Assembly: GCF_009664975.1 (NCBI RefSeq)
Contig: NZ_WJXB01000001.1
Span: 1-64,000, forward strand
Reading direction: 5' to 3'
From: Paenibacillus monticola
GTDB lineage: Bacteria > Bacillota > Bacilli > Paenibacillales > Paenibacillaceae
DNA length: 64,000 bases
Part shown: positions 24,025-32,815 of the stretch, piece after piece
Layout: every line of letters begins with the position of its first letter
Numbering within the stretch: the stretch's first letter is position 1
Notes under the pieces: generated by a model
The model's database searches: none
Told to the model about the DNA's origin: nothing
What the model saw: only the letters and a program-made list of their open reading frames with translations
Program-made: the position numbers and the translations under genes

Positions 24025-26607
24025 ATGAATGAATTCCATAATGCAACGTACTTAGGCGTTTTTCTGGATGAAATGGAAGAGCAGCTGCAGTGTTTGGATG
24101 CAGCTCTGTTAACGCTTGAATCGGACAGTGGCAAGGAAGAAACGATTCAGACTATTTTTCGGGCAGCTCATACCCTAAAGGGATCTTCAGCGGTAATGGG
24201 GTTTCAACGCTTAAATGAGCTTACGCACCAAATGGAAAGCGTCTTTGATTTGATTCGAAATGGCCAACTGAAAGTGACCTCTGAATTATTAAATATACTT
24301 TTTGATTGTGTTGATTATATCAAGCAGCTTCGTCAATCCATACTTGGTGGAGAGATGACAGAGGGGGAAACAGAGCCGCTTCTGAAACGTTTAGAAGCTG
24401 TGCGAGATCTGCCAGTCCTACCTTCGGAGAGTTGTGAGCAAGAAGTGAGCAGAGAAGAGAATAAGGAAACATTCACTTCAAGTATTGCCTTTAATGAAGT
24501 ACAAAAGGACCAAATTCAAAGTGCGCTAATCAATGGCTATGATGCCATGGCAATTTATGTTCAATTGTCTAAAGAGGCCGCTATGAAATATGTGCGTGCG
24601 AAGCTTGTACACATTAATCTGCAAGAATTGGGTGAGGTTGTAGTCTGTTCTCCAGAACTGGAATTGCTTGAGACCGATGAACAGTTTAACGGAACAATTG
24701 TGTATATCCTTATTACCCAAGAAATTCAAAAGGTTATACTTCACAGCTTGAATCAGGTTTCTCAGATTGATTCCGTTAATATTGTAGCGATCACAGATCA
24801 GAACTTAGATACGATCAGGATAGTAAGGGATGCTCTAGTGATTGAAACAACTAAAGCTGAAGTGGAAGTATCAGAGACAGGAAGATCAGAGAGTAAAGTT
24901 GAGGGCAGGGTAGAGAGTAAGGTTCAAGTGACACAAACGGTTCGTGTCGATGTAGAGCGGTTAGAGGGTCTGCTGAATTTAGTAGGCGAATTGATCATTG
25001 ATAATACACGACTACGTAGTATTCGGGCCAAACTTACAGAGCATTTTAAAGATAATGGTGATGTAGCCATTTTGAATGATATTTCCAACCATTTAAGCAC
25101 CGTAGTTGCTGATCTGCAGGAAGGTATGATGAAGACACGGATGCTGCCGATCGAGCATTTGTTCGGGCGGTTTCCACGGATGGTTCGGGATTTGGCCCAA
25201 AAGGCGAACAAAGAGATCGAACTTATCATTGAGGGAAAAGAGACTGAGCTAGATCGTACGCTCATTGAGGAAATTAGCGACCCTCTTATTCATATTTTGC
25301 GTAATTCGGCAGATCATGGTCTCGAACTGCCTGATGAGCGGGCAAAACTAGGGAAATCTCGTAAAGGAACTATCATATTAAGAGCCAGCCATCAAGGCAA
25401 TATGATTGTGATTACGATTGCCGATGACGGTAAAGGAATTGATGTCGAAAAGGTCAAAGAAATGGCGGTTCGTAAAGGTTTTGTAACGGAAGAGGAAGTC
25501 AACCAGATGACGGACAAGGAGCTTACTTTCCTTATTTTTCGTTCTGGTGTATCCACTGCAAACCAGGTCACTGACCTATCTGGACGTGGAGTAGGCATGG
25601 ATATTGTAAAGTCCCATATTGAAAAATTAAATGGTGTGATTGATATTGAAACAGTGCCTAATGAAGGTACGGTATTTACGATAAAATTACCTTTAACATT
25701 GGCAATCATTCGATCATTGTTAGTTAAGTTTGGGACAAGCACATTTGCCATACCCCTAGTAAATGTCATTGAAATATTCAGGCTGCAGGTAGCGGATATC
25801 CGCTTGGTGCAGGGTAAGGAAGTGTGTATGTTCCGCGATCAAGTACTACCGCTAGTCCGCTTGCATAATAAGCTGAATGTGCAGGAGGATACAGAACAGA
25901 ATAAGGACCGTTTGTTCGTTGTTATTGTCGGTGTGGCAGATAAACGAGTTTGTCTAATTGTTGATCAAACGATTGGTAATCATGAGATTGTAATTAAACC
26001 CCTTGGGAGTTATATAGGTAATGTTCCCTTTATTGCAGGTTCGACTATTCTAGGGGATGGCTATGTGGCACATATATTAGATGTGGGTTCCATTGCCCGT
26101 GAGGTCGGATCTTATTATGAGAAGAAGGTACTGGATGCCAGAGAAGAAGCACAGCTGGAGTCACGCAATAAAAAATATGTGACCTTCCAGTTGGCAGATA
26201 TGAAATTTGGAATTGCAATTAGTAAAATGAAAGAGATTGTTCCTGTCCCTGAAATTCATTCGCTGGTATCGGCTGCTCCCAATGTGTTAGGTATGATTAA
26301 TTTACGAGGTTTGCTATTGCCTGTTTATGATTTACGGCGTAGATTAGGTATGGAGAATATAGAGACTTCCGCCAAGTCACGCATTCTAATCTGTGAAGTG
26401 TCAGGTCATGAGGTAGGGTTAATGGTAGATGAAGTTACAGAGGTTAGCCGGCTTTCAGAGGCTGAGCTGGAAGAAGCACCGGATCATGTACTGCGGAATT
26501 CAGATTTTCTAGAAGCCATTTATAAAAAGGAGCAGCAGTTTATCCTATTGTTAAATTTAGAGAAGATGCTTAATTTGGAATATTCCAAGAAGAAGGAAGC
26601 TGGTTAA
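24025..26607 (+). CDS. cheA: CheA histidine kinase with two CheW domains
   Basis: An 860-residue chemotaxis kinase, well above the roughly 670 of B. subtilis CheA. Domain order is as follows. P1 HPt has phospho-His49 in RAAHTLKGSSAVMGF. A divergent middle region spans 150-300, P3 dimerisation (VERLEGLLNLVGELI) starts near 310, and the P4 ATPase has LRNSADHGLELP, ADDGKGID and SGRGVGMDIVKS. P5 (CheW-like) covers about 560-700, and a second complete CheW-like domain at about 715-855 has VLGMINLRGLLLPVYDL and EVGLMVDEVTEVSRL. Autophosphorylation residues look intact. No CheY is encoded in the window. The next gene, a STAS protein, starts 2 bases after its stop. Confidence 0.95.
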   Translation: MNEFHNATYLGVFLDEMEEQLQCLDAALLTLESDSGKEETIQTIFRAAHTLKGSSAVMGFQRLNELTHQMESVFDLIRNGQLKVTSELLNILFDCVDYIKQLRQSILGGEMTEGETEPLLKRLEAVRDLPVLPSESCEQEVSREENKETFTSSIAFNEVQKDQIQSALINGYDAMAIYVQLSKEAAMKYVRAKLVHINLQELGEVVVCSPELELLETDEQFNGTIVYILITQEIQKVILHSLNQVSQIDSVNIVAITDQNLDTIRIVRDALVIETTKAEVEVSETGRSESKVEGRVESKVQVTQTVRVDVERLEGLLNLVGELIIDNTRLRSIRAKLTEHFKDNGDVAILNDISNHLSTVVADLQEGMMKTRMLPIEHLFGRFPRMVRDLAQKANKEIELIIEGKETELDRTLIEEISDPLIHILRNSADHGLELPDERAKLGKSRKGTIILRASHQGNMIVITIADDGKGIDVEKVKEMAVRKGFVTEEEVNQMTDKELTFLIFRSGVSTANQVTDLSGRGVGMDIVKSHIEKLNGVIDIETVPNEGTVFTIKLPLTLAIIRSLLVKFGTSTFAIPLVNVIEIFRLQVADIRLVQGKEVCMFRDQVLPLVRLHNKLNVQEDTEQNKDRLFVVIVGVADKRVCLIVDQTIGNHEIVIKPLGSYIGNVPFIAGSTILGDGYVAHILDVGSIAREVGSYYEKKVLDAREEAQLESRNKKYVTFQLADMKFGIAISKMKEIVPVPEIHSLVSAAPNVLGMINLRGLLLPVYDLRRRLGMENIETSAKSRILICEVSGHEVGLMVDEVTEVSRLSEAELEEAPDHVLRNSDFLEAIYKKEQQFILLLNLEKMLNLEYSKKKEAG

Positions 26608-26608
26608 A

Positions 26609-26968
26609 GTGAATATGGAATTCGATCCGGTAAACTCAGTGAATGAGAATATTCAATTATTGAATTGGGGCAAAGATGTAACCCTGAAAAATGTTGACGA
26701 ATTTCGCATGGCAATTTGGAAGTTGCTGGAGAGCGATCAAAGTGAACTTATCTTGGAACTGACCGATGTGGCTTACTTAAACAGTGCTGCATTAGGAGTG
26801 ATTGCAGATGCAGTTCTTTCTGCGGGGCGTTCTGACAAAGAGCTTGTGCTGGCGGGAATACAATCGACGGTGGGGGAGATTTTTCAAATCGTTCATTTTA
26901 GTACATTTATGAAAATATTCATTGAAGTTAATGATGCTTACACTTATTTCGATTCCCTTAGGGAATAA
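26609..26968 (+). CDS. STAS-domain protein (anti-sigma factor antagonist type)
   Basis: A 119-residue single-domain STAS protein of the SpoIIAA/RsbV class. The phosphorylation loop reads VAYLNSAALGVIAD, with Ser59 in the place of the regulatory serine of RsbV (DSSGLG in classic members). In known systems an anti-sigma kinase phosphorylates this Ser and a PP2C phosphatase removes it. A PP2C phosphatase is the next gene, but no kinase/anti-sigma partner is encoded nearby. GTG 26609, with AAGGAAG 10 bases upstream, starts 2 bases after the cheA stop. A terminator-like stem at 26992 separates it from the phosphatase. The context ties it to chemosensory input. Confidence 0.88.
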   Translation: MNMEFDPVNSVNENIQLLNWGKDVTLKNVDEFRMAIWKLLESDQSELILELTDVAYLNSAALGVIADAVLSAGRSDKELVLAGIQSTVGEIFQIVHFSTFMKIFIEVNDAYTYFDSLRE

Positions 26969-26991
26969 GTATATTGTTAGCATATGCCCTT

Positions 26992-27033
26992 CACGTGACA
27001 AATCTTAGTAAGGTCTGTCACGTGATGGTTTTT
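26992..27033 (+). terminator. Stem-loop between the STAS and phosphatase genes
   Basis: CACGTGACA (26992-27000) pairs perfectly with TGTCACGTG (27016-27024) around a 15-base loop, followed by ATGG and five T. It may only attenuate, as the operon appears to continue. Confidence 0.65.
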
Positions 27034-27112
27034 ATGCATCTTAATACGATTGTGAGGGGGGATTGTAATAAATAAAATATTCAGATTTTTTATTAAATGG
27101 TACCAAAAAAAT

Positions 27113-28798
27113 ATGTTTATATTCATACTTTTAGTCTTAGTAGTGTTAAATCTGTATAATTTGGTGTTTATCGATAAAAGGTTTGGATTTGAATTTATTG
27201 TCGATCTTCTAACCCAATGTGTTATTTTAACTCCATTATTCTTTATGTACAGACAGCAAATTGCCAATACAAAGAAGCTTTTTGACAGCGAGCAGCGCTA
27301 TAAATCATTATTTCTCTATGAAAATGCTGGGATTTATGTGGTTAATGGAAATGGACTGTTGGATAGTATAAGTCCAAATCTTTTGGATAGTCTCGGATAT
27401 TCAGAGTCGGAAATTAATAACCAACCTTTTTCAATTCTCTTTGCTCCAGAAGATCTGGCCATGATTCAGCGGACCTTTTTAGAGATTATCAAGGGAACTA
27501 CCATTTCCTCATCAAGAAAAATGAAAATCAAAAACAAATCAGGACAAAACCTTGTCTTTGATTTTTCTAGTGTAGCCCTTATGGTGGATGGGGAAATTCA
27601 AGGTGTGATTGGGTTTGCTAAAGATATAACTGAATTAGAGAAAGCTCAGGAAAAGCTCAGTGTAGTCCAAAACCAGATGAATAACATTTTTCAGAGTATC
27701 GATATTGTGCTCTGGTCTTTAGATGTTATACAGCAGAAAAGAATTATCCTGTCAGATGCCTGTGAGAAGATTCTCGGCTATACGGTTGAGGAGCATTATA
27801 GCAACCCGAATTTGTGGACAGATCGAGTCCATGAAGAGGATAAAGAAATAGTAACGGGACGAATGAATAGAGTATATAAAGAAGAATCTTCATCTTATGA
27901 AAATATAGAATACCGATTAGTTCATTTAAATGGAGAAATTCGTTGGGTGGAAAGCCGTTTATTTCCCGTTATAAATAGTAACAATCGATTGGTAGGTATT
28001 AATGGGCTTATGATTGATATTACAGATAAGAAGAGGATTGAGGAGAACCATAGAATTGATCTGGATTTAGCCAGACAGGTGCAGAAGAGCGTACTTAGTA
28101 AACCTATCTATACTCCAGTCTTTTCGATAGACGCGCGTTATGTTCCATCACAGGAGCTTGGGGGAGATATGTATGCCTGGTATCACATAGATGAACATCG
28201 GTATGGAATTCTTATCATGGATGTAATGGGCCATGGAGTTTCCTCTTCACTTATTTGTATGTCCATTCGTGCGTTGCTTAGAGGAATTATACAATCCTGC
28301 TCCAATCCTGAGGATGTGGTCAAAGAGCTGAATGATCATATGAATAAGCTATTTAGCGAAGCTATGCCAGCTACAAATTTCTTTTTCACAGCGATATATC
28401 TGATTGTAGATCATGAGAATAATTGTATAGAATATATAAATGCTGGGCATCCCAGCGGCTTGTTAATGGATGACTCCGGAGAAATTCATATCTTAGAATC
28501 AACAGGTATTCCGATCGGACTCATGCTTGACTTAAATGTGACGACCAAAATAATTCAGCTTAAAGGATCCGCCAGATTAATTCTGTACACGGACGGATTA
28601 ATTGAGAATCCAGGCACGTTGATGCTAGAACAGGTTAATTCCGTGAAAAATATCATGGTTGAAACCAAATTGGAATCCATGACTGTTGTGATGGATACGT
28701 TGCTTGCTTTTAGCAACATAAATAAACAGGAAGTTCCAGATGATATATGTCTGATCTGTATGGATATTTGTAGTGAGAAGGCCTCGGAGAGAAGGTAA
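27113..28798 (+). CDS. Membrane PAS-PAS-PP2C (SpoIIE/RsbU-type) phosphatase
   Basis: A serine phosphatase expected to dephosphorylate a STAS protein. One or two N-terminal membrane helices (FIFILLVLVVLNLYNLVF; FIVDLLTQCVILTPLFFMY) precede two PAS domains (about 65-180 and 190-310). A SpoIIE-type PP2C domain follows from about 325: SQELGGDMYAW, MDVMGHGVSSSL, YINAGHPSGL, LILYTDGLIE and DDICLICM supply the metal-binding aspartates. ATG 27113 has no ribosome site. AGGGGGG at 27055-27061 lies six bases before an in-frame ATA (27068), which would add 15 residues (MNKIFRFFIKWYQKN), a credible basic N-terminus. The true start is therefore uncertain. The receptor gene follows after 4 bases. Confidence 0.9.
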   Translation: MFIFILLVLVVLNLYNLVFIDKRFGFEFIVDLLTQCVILTPLFFMYRQQIANTKKLFDSEQRYKSLFLYENAGIYVVNGNGLLDSISPNLLDSLGYSESEINNQPFSILFAPEDLAMIQRTFLEIIKGTTISSSRKMKIKNKSGQNLVFDFSSVALMVDGEIQGVIGFAKDITELEKAQEKLSVVQNQMNNIFQSIDIVLWSLDVIQQKRIILSDACEKILGYTVEEHYSNPNLWTDRVHEEDKEIVTGRMNRVYKEESSSYENIEYRLVHLNGEIRWVESRLFPVINSNNRLVGINGLMIDITDKKRIEENHRIDLDLARQVQKSVLSKPIYTPVFSIDARYVPSQELGGDMYAWYHIDEHRYGILIMDVMGHGVSSSLICMSIRALLRGIIQSCSNPEDVVKELNDHMNKLFSEAMPATNFFFTAIYLIVDHENNCIEYINAGHPSGLLMDDSGEIHILESTGIPIGLMLDLNVTTKIIQLKGSARLILYTDGLIENPGTLMLEQVNSVKNIMVETKLESMTVVMDTLLAFSNINKQEVPDDICLICMDICSEKASERR

Positions 28799-28802
28799 TT
28801 AA

Positions 28803-30527
28803 ATGCATGGAAAATTAAAATTCAATAATATTCGTTTAGGAACAAAAATGTTATTCCCCTTAATTCCACCGATTATTGCAATTATTGTCCTATCCATACT
28901 ATCCATTAGCTTTATTAATCAGTTATCTAATAAACTAATTGATAATTTGTATAATGAGTCTCATGCCAGTAGTTCCTGGCTACTCAATGCAGATCGTGAC
29001 TTTTATCAAGCTTTGGTTGACCAGGAACATATGACGAACTCAAAAGATGCAGGGGGAGCTAACGAGTTTAAAGCTTCTTATGAAGAAAATGTGGCACAGA
29101 CGGTAGAACGAGTACATAAAGCCAAAGATATTATGAGCAAGAACAAGGAAGAGTTTCTGAAATATAAGCATGAGACATCAGGGAAAACGGCATTTGAACT
29201 ATTTGATTCATTTGATAGCCAGTTTAAAGAGTGGAAGGCCCTTCCTCCCTCAGCGTCATTAACTCAATTTGAAGCAGCAAGAGAGAGTATTAATGAAATT
29301 GAAGAAATTCTGGATACGTATAGTTTGGATATTATTGCGGAAAGTGCGGATTTTGTGAGCCACGTCAAGCAAATAATGTGGATAGGATTAGCTATTGCAC
29401 TTATTATTTCATTAATTATTAGTATTATTGTGATTCGTAATGTAAAGAAACGCACGGGTATTACGGTGAAGCTCATTCAAAAAACGGCGGATTTGGATTT
29501 GAAATATGATCATAATTTTGAGAAGTTTTTGAATGAGAAGGATGAATTTGCCGTAATTATTCAAGCTGAGGCTAGAGCAAGGCAAGAATTCAGAACGATT
29601 ATTCAACATGTGCAGGACGAAAGTGCACAATTAGAACAGGTTATTAATACTGTAAATGTTCGAATGATAGAATTGGACGACAGTGTTCAGGATATCTCAG
29701 CAACAACTGAGCAGCTATCCGCTGGAATGGAAGAAACCGCAGCTTCCACCGAGGCAATGAATGCAACTTCTACGGAGATTGAAAGAGCCGTGGAGTCTAT
29801 CGCGCTAAAAGCACAAGATGGGGCCAAATCTGCTGTAGAACTGAACACGAGAACAACTCAATTGAATAAAGACTTTCAGGAATCTCACAGTAATGGTAAT
29901 CTTGCTTATCTAACTGTAAAAGAGAATCTTGAGAAAGCTATGAGTGAATCTAAAGCTGTTGAAGAAATATCCATATTGGCGGATGCTATTATTCAAATTA
30001 CTTCCCAAACCAATTTATTAGCACTTAATGCAGCTATAGAAGCAGCTAGAGCAGGTGAATTCGGAAGAGGTTTTGCAGTGGTGGCTAATGAAATTCGCAA
30101 ACTTGCCGAAAATTCCAAGCGAGCAGCTGATGAGATTCAAGAAGTTACAAATGTAGTTATACATTCAGTAAGCAATCTTAAATCGAATTCATATGAACTT
30201 TTGCGATTTTTTAATGAAAATGTTAGTGAGGATTATACTTCTATGCTTAACGCCACAGAGCAATATGCCAAAGAAGCCTATGCTAACGATGACCGTTCGA
30301 CTGATTTAAGCGCAACTACTCAACAATTACTGGCATCCATAGAGAGCTTAGTGACTTCAACCAATGAAATTGCCAGTGCAGCGGATGAAGGTGCAAGTGG
30401 AACAAGTAATATTGCCGAAAAGACGATGTTGGCTGCCATGAGTGCTTCAGAAGCTCTAAACGAAATGAAAACTTCGAAGTTGAGTATTCAAACGCTTGTT
30501 CAAGCGGTTGCTAAATTTAAGGTTTAG
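28803..30527 (+). CDS. Methyl-accepting chemotaxis protein (receptor 2)
   Basis: A 574-residue chemoreceptor. TM1 lies near 16-40 ([20 protein letters not shown]), an extracellular helical sensor domain near 45-185 ([20 protein letters not shown]), and TM2 near 190-212 ([19 protein letters not shown]). A cytoplasmic signalling coiled coil follows, with tip [20 protein letters not shown]. The sensor domain differs from receptor 1, so the two probably sense different cues or form mixed arrays. It is closely coupled to the phosphatase gene (4-base gap), which suggests receptor 2 and the PP2C are made together. No strong terminator was recognised after its stop; the spermidine-synthase-like gene converges from the right. 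Confidence 0.92.
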   Translation: MHGKLKFNNIRLGTKMLFPLIPPIIAIIVLSILSISFINQLSNKLIDNLYNESHASSSWLLNADRDFYQALVDQEHMTNSKDAGGANEFKASYEENVAQTVERVHKAKDIMSKNKEEFLKYKHETSGKTAFELFDSFDSQFKEWKALPPSASLTQFEAARESINEIEEILDTYSLDIIAESADFVSHVKQIMWIGLAIALIISLIISIIVIRNVKKRTGITVKLIQKTADLDLKYDHNFEKFLNEKDEFAVIIQAEARARQEFRTIIQHVQDESAQLEQVINTVNVRMIELDDSVQDISATTEQLSAGMEETAASTEAMNATSTEIERAVESIALKAQDGAKSAVELNTRTTQLNKDFQESHSNGNLAYLTVKENLEKAMSESKAVEEISILADAIIQITSQTNLLALNAAIEAARAGEFGRGFAVVANEIRKLAENSKRAADEIQEVTNVVIHSVSNLKSNSYELLRFFNENVSEDYTSMLNATEQYAKEAYANDDRSTDLSATTQQLLASIESLVTSTNEIASAADEGASGTSNIAEKTMLAAMSASEALNEMKTSKLSIQTLVQAVAKFKV

Positions 30528-30547
30528 TTCATTTCCAGAAATCATGA

Positions 30548-31276
30548 CTAATCCCAAATCATATGTCCTTGTCCAAGGTTGATCTCAGTAAAACCTGCCA
30601 TTTGGCGGGCTTGAAACTGGATCGGCCTTTTTCTGCCGATAATTAAAATATTCTGAATGTCGGCTGCACCTTCTGCAGGCAGGGCAAACGATTTAAGATA
30701 GGGATATTGTTCGCTAAGTGTGGTATGGATGGCGTTCACTAGCGGATCATGTTCCACTTTTCCCATCAGGTTCATAATGATAGAACCACGGGAATTGAGC
30801 TTAGAATGGGTAGCGCTGAAGAATTCGCTAGTGGTTAAATGTCGCGGAGTGCCAGCCGCGGTGAAGGCATCCAGAATAATGAAATCATAAGCATTAGGTT
30901 GTTCGCTTTCCAGAATATAACGCCCATCCCCGATAACCACATTATCTTGATTGTAACCAAAATAGGTTCTGCTTAATTCCACTACTTCGGCGTCGAGTTC
31001 CGCGATCTTAAAGCGTTTTTCCGCGAAATACCCTGCGAGGGTTCCAATCCCATGCCCAATGACAAATACATCCTCAAAATAGGGCTCATTAATCTCCATC
31101 AAATGAATGATTGCTCGCGGGTATTCGAATAGGATGCGTTTCGGATGATTTAAATCCAGCGCACCTTGAATAGCTTTATTGGAGAACTCCATGACACGGA
31201 ATTTCCCTTTCTCGCCATAAAGCTCGGTGGTGTCGTAAACTGTGATCTCATGGTTACTACTGTTGGCCTGAAGCAT
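30548..31276 (-). CDS. Spermidine synthase-like methyltransferase-fold protein
   Basis: A 242-residue Rossmann-fold protein of the polyamine synthase/methyltransferase superfamily. It shows VFVIGHGIGTLAGYFAEK in place of the GGGDGG loop, an acidic strand end AELDAEVVELSRTYF, VVIGDGRYIL and DFIILDAFTAAGTPRHLTT. The glycine loop is altered and the N-terminal beta-hairpin domain of true SpeE is short, so making spermidine is not assured. Many such genes in Firmicutes are annotated only as fused-MFS or spermidine-synthase-like. AAGGAG lies 11 bases before the ATG. It follows the YesN-like regulator by 15 bases and may be the last gene of the sugar operon. Confidence 0.72.
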   Translation of the reverse strand: MLQANSSNHEITVYDTTELYGEKGKFRVMEFSNKAIQGALDLNHPKRILFEYPRAIIHLMEINEPYFEDVFVIGHGIGTLAGYFAEKRFKIAELDAEVVELSRTYFGYNQDNVVIGDGRYILESEQPNAYDFIILDAFTAAGTPRHLTTSEFFSATHSKLNSRGSIIMNLMGKVEHDPLVNAIHTTLSEQYPYLKSFALPAEGAADIQNILIIGRKRPIQFQARQMAGFTEINLGQGHMIWD

Positions 31277-31291
31277 GGAATGAAGGTCTCC

Positions 31292-32788
31292 TTAGTGGAT
31301 CGAAATTCGCTTATATTCGTTCGGAGTTACACCAACCACCCGTTTGAAGAGCTTATTGAAATAAGCAGGATCGGCATAACCGACCTCGGTTCCGATTTCG
31401 TGCACCTTCAGATCAGGAGCGCTTTTGAGCAGCTGTTTGGCTTTGCGAATGCGTATTTCGATGATGTAATCGGTAAGTGTTAATCCTGTCTCTTGCTTGA
31501 ACAGCTTGCTTAAATAACTTGGGGTTAGAAACACCATGTTCGCCAGGGTATTCAGCTCTGCATGTTGGTTGTAGTTGGTGGATATCCAGCGCTTTACAGT
31601 CTCCACAGCAGTGCCGGACATCCCCAGGCGATGGGTGCGGATCTCGGAGAGAACCGTCGAGAAAATAGAGGTGAATACATTCTCGATTTCACTAAAAGAC
31701 AGGCAGGACTGAACTCTTTCCTCCAAGCGTATCCTGGTAAAACCTTTGTAGACAGCCTCGAACTCCTGCAGTTCCTTAAGGGTAGTTTCCTCAAGCAGAC
31801 GACAGACACGGACAATCTGCTCCGGATTGGATTGCTGTGATTGTAAGGCGGTGAATAATTTGTGAATCCATTCCATGACTCCGGCCACATTCAGAATCTG
31901 CAGTTCATGGATCAGCGGCTCCCGAAAAGCAGAAAAGAGATCATCCGTAACCGTTTCCGGCAGCTGGATCTCCTGAATATTCGCATAGTACAGATTACCT
32001 TGACTATAGATACCGGCGTCACAGGCTTGTTTGGCTTCCAGATAGGCTTGTCTAAGCTGAGCCACATCGGTATAGGTACAGCTGGAACCTACGTGCAAGA
32101 TATGTTCTGGGGAGTTAATCCGGAGCTGGCTGCCGATTGTACTTAATTGCTCAGTAGTAAGAGGCTCCTCCGAATACCAAATCCAGACCTCCAGCCCTTT
32201 GTGGACTTCCAGTTTGTCAAACAGTAACTCCTTTTCTTGCCGCAGACTGCCTGTACAAGCACAGACTACTTCGGGACAACTGCCCCTGAGCGCAAATATG
32301 GTGAAAAAAGGCTGGGGCAAGACAAGACCGCTCAACAATATAGAAGACGGTTCCTCGATATGGAGCAGAGACAGCAACAGCCCGGACCGTTGGTGTTCTT
32401 CCTTGACGTGCAGAAGCCGGCGCTCTTCATCCAAACGGTAGAGCAACTCAAACAGCTGATCCTTGTTAATGGGCTTTAACAAATAGTCCACCGCTGAGCT
32501 GCGGATGGCCTCTCTGGCATAATTAAACTCGACAAACCCACTCATCAGAATAGAGCGGATCTGTGGCTGGCTGGCCTTAAGTTGCTTAATAAGCTCCAGA
32601 CCATCGATTTGCGGCATGCGGATATCTGTAATGACCACATCGAAATGAAGCGTTGGTAATTCATCAAGCACATGCTTCCCATCTGGATAGGAGCCAATCA
32701 CCACAAACTTAGTGCTCTCTCTACTAATCATTCGGGCCAGACCTTCGCGAATTAGGATTTCATCATCTACAATCACAATACGCAGCAA
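31292..32788 (-). CDS. YesN-type response regulator (receiver + AraC HTH)
   Basis: A 498-residue regulator. The N-terminal receiver has phospho-acceptor Asp55 in VVITDIRMPQIDG and an acidic pocket in VDDE. A divergent linker (about 130-390) precedes an AraC double helix-turn-helix at the C-terminus (LTDYIIEIRIRKAKQLL; EVGYADPAYFNKLFKRVVGV). The start is TTG 32788 with AGGGGA nine bases upstream. The partner kinase gene ends 27 bases upstream, and both follow the ABC transporter genes. This is the standard arrangement in which the pair senses an extracellular sugar via the binding protein and activates transporter and hydrolase genes. The likely targets are this operon and the divergent mannosidase operon. 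Confidence 0.92.
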   Translation of the reverse strand: MLRIVIVDDEILIREGLARMISRESTKFVVIGSYPDGKHVLDELPTLHFDVVITDIRMPQIDGLELIKQLKASQPQIRSILMSGFVEFNYAREAIRSSAVDYLLKPINKDQLFELLYRLDEERRLLHVKEEHQRSGLLLSLLHIEEPSSILLSGLVLPQPFFTIFALRGSCPEVVCACTGSLRQEKELLFDKLEVHKGLEVWIWYSEEPLTTEQLSTIGSQLRINSPEHILHVGSSCTYTDVAQLRQAYLEAKQACDAGIYSQGNLYYANIQEIQLPETVTDDLFSAFREPLIHELQILNVAGVMEWIHKLFTALQSQQSNPEQIVRVCRLLEETTLKELQEFEAVYKGFTRIRLEERVQSCLSFSEIENVFTSIFSTVLSEIRTHRLGMSGTAVETVKRWISTNYNQHAELNTLANMVFLTPSYLSKLFKQETGLTLTDYIIEIRIRKAKQLLKSAPDLKVHEIGTEVGYADPAYFNKLFKRVVGVTPNEYKRISIH

Positions 32789-32815
32789 TCCGGATATCCC
32801 CTTTCTTTATCTTTA

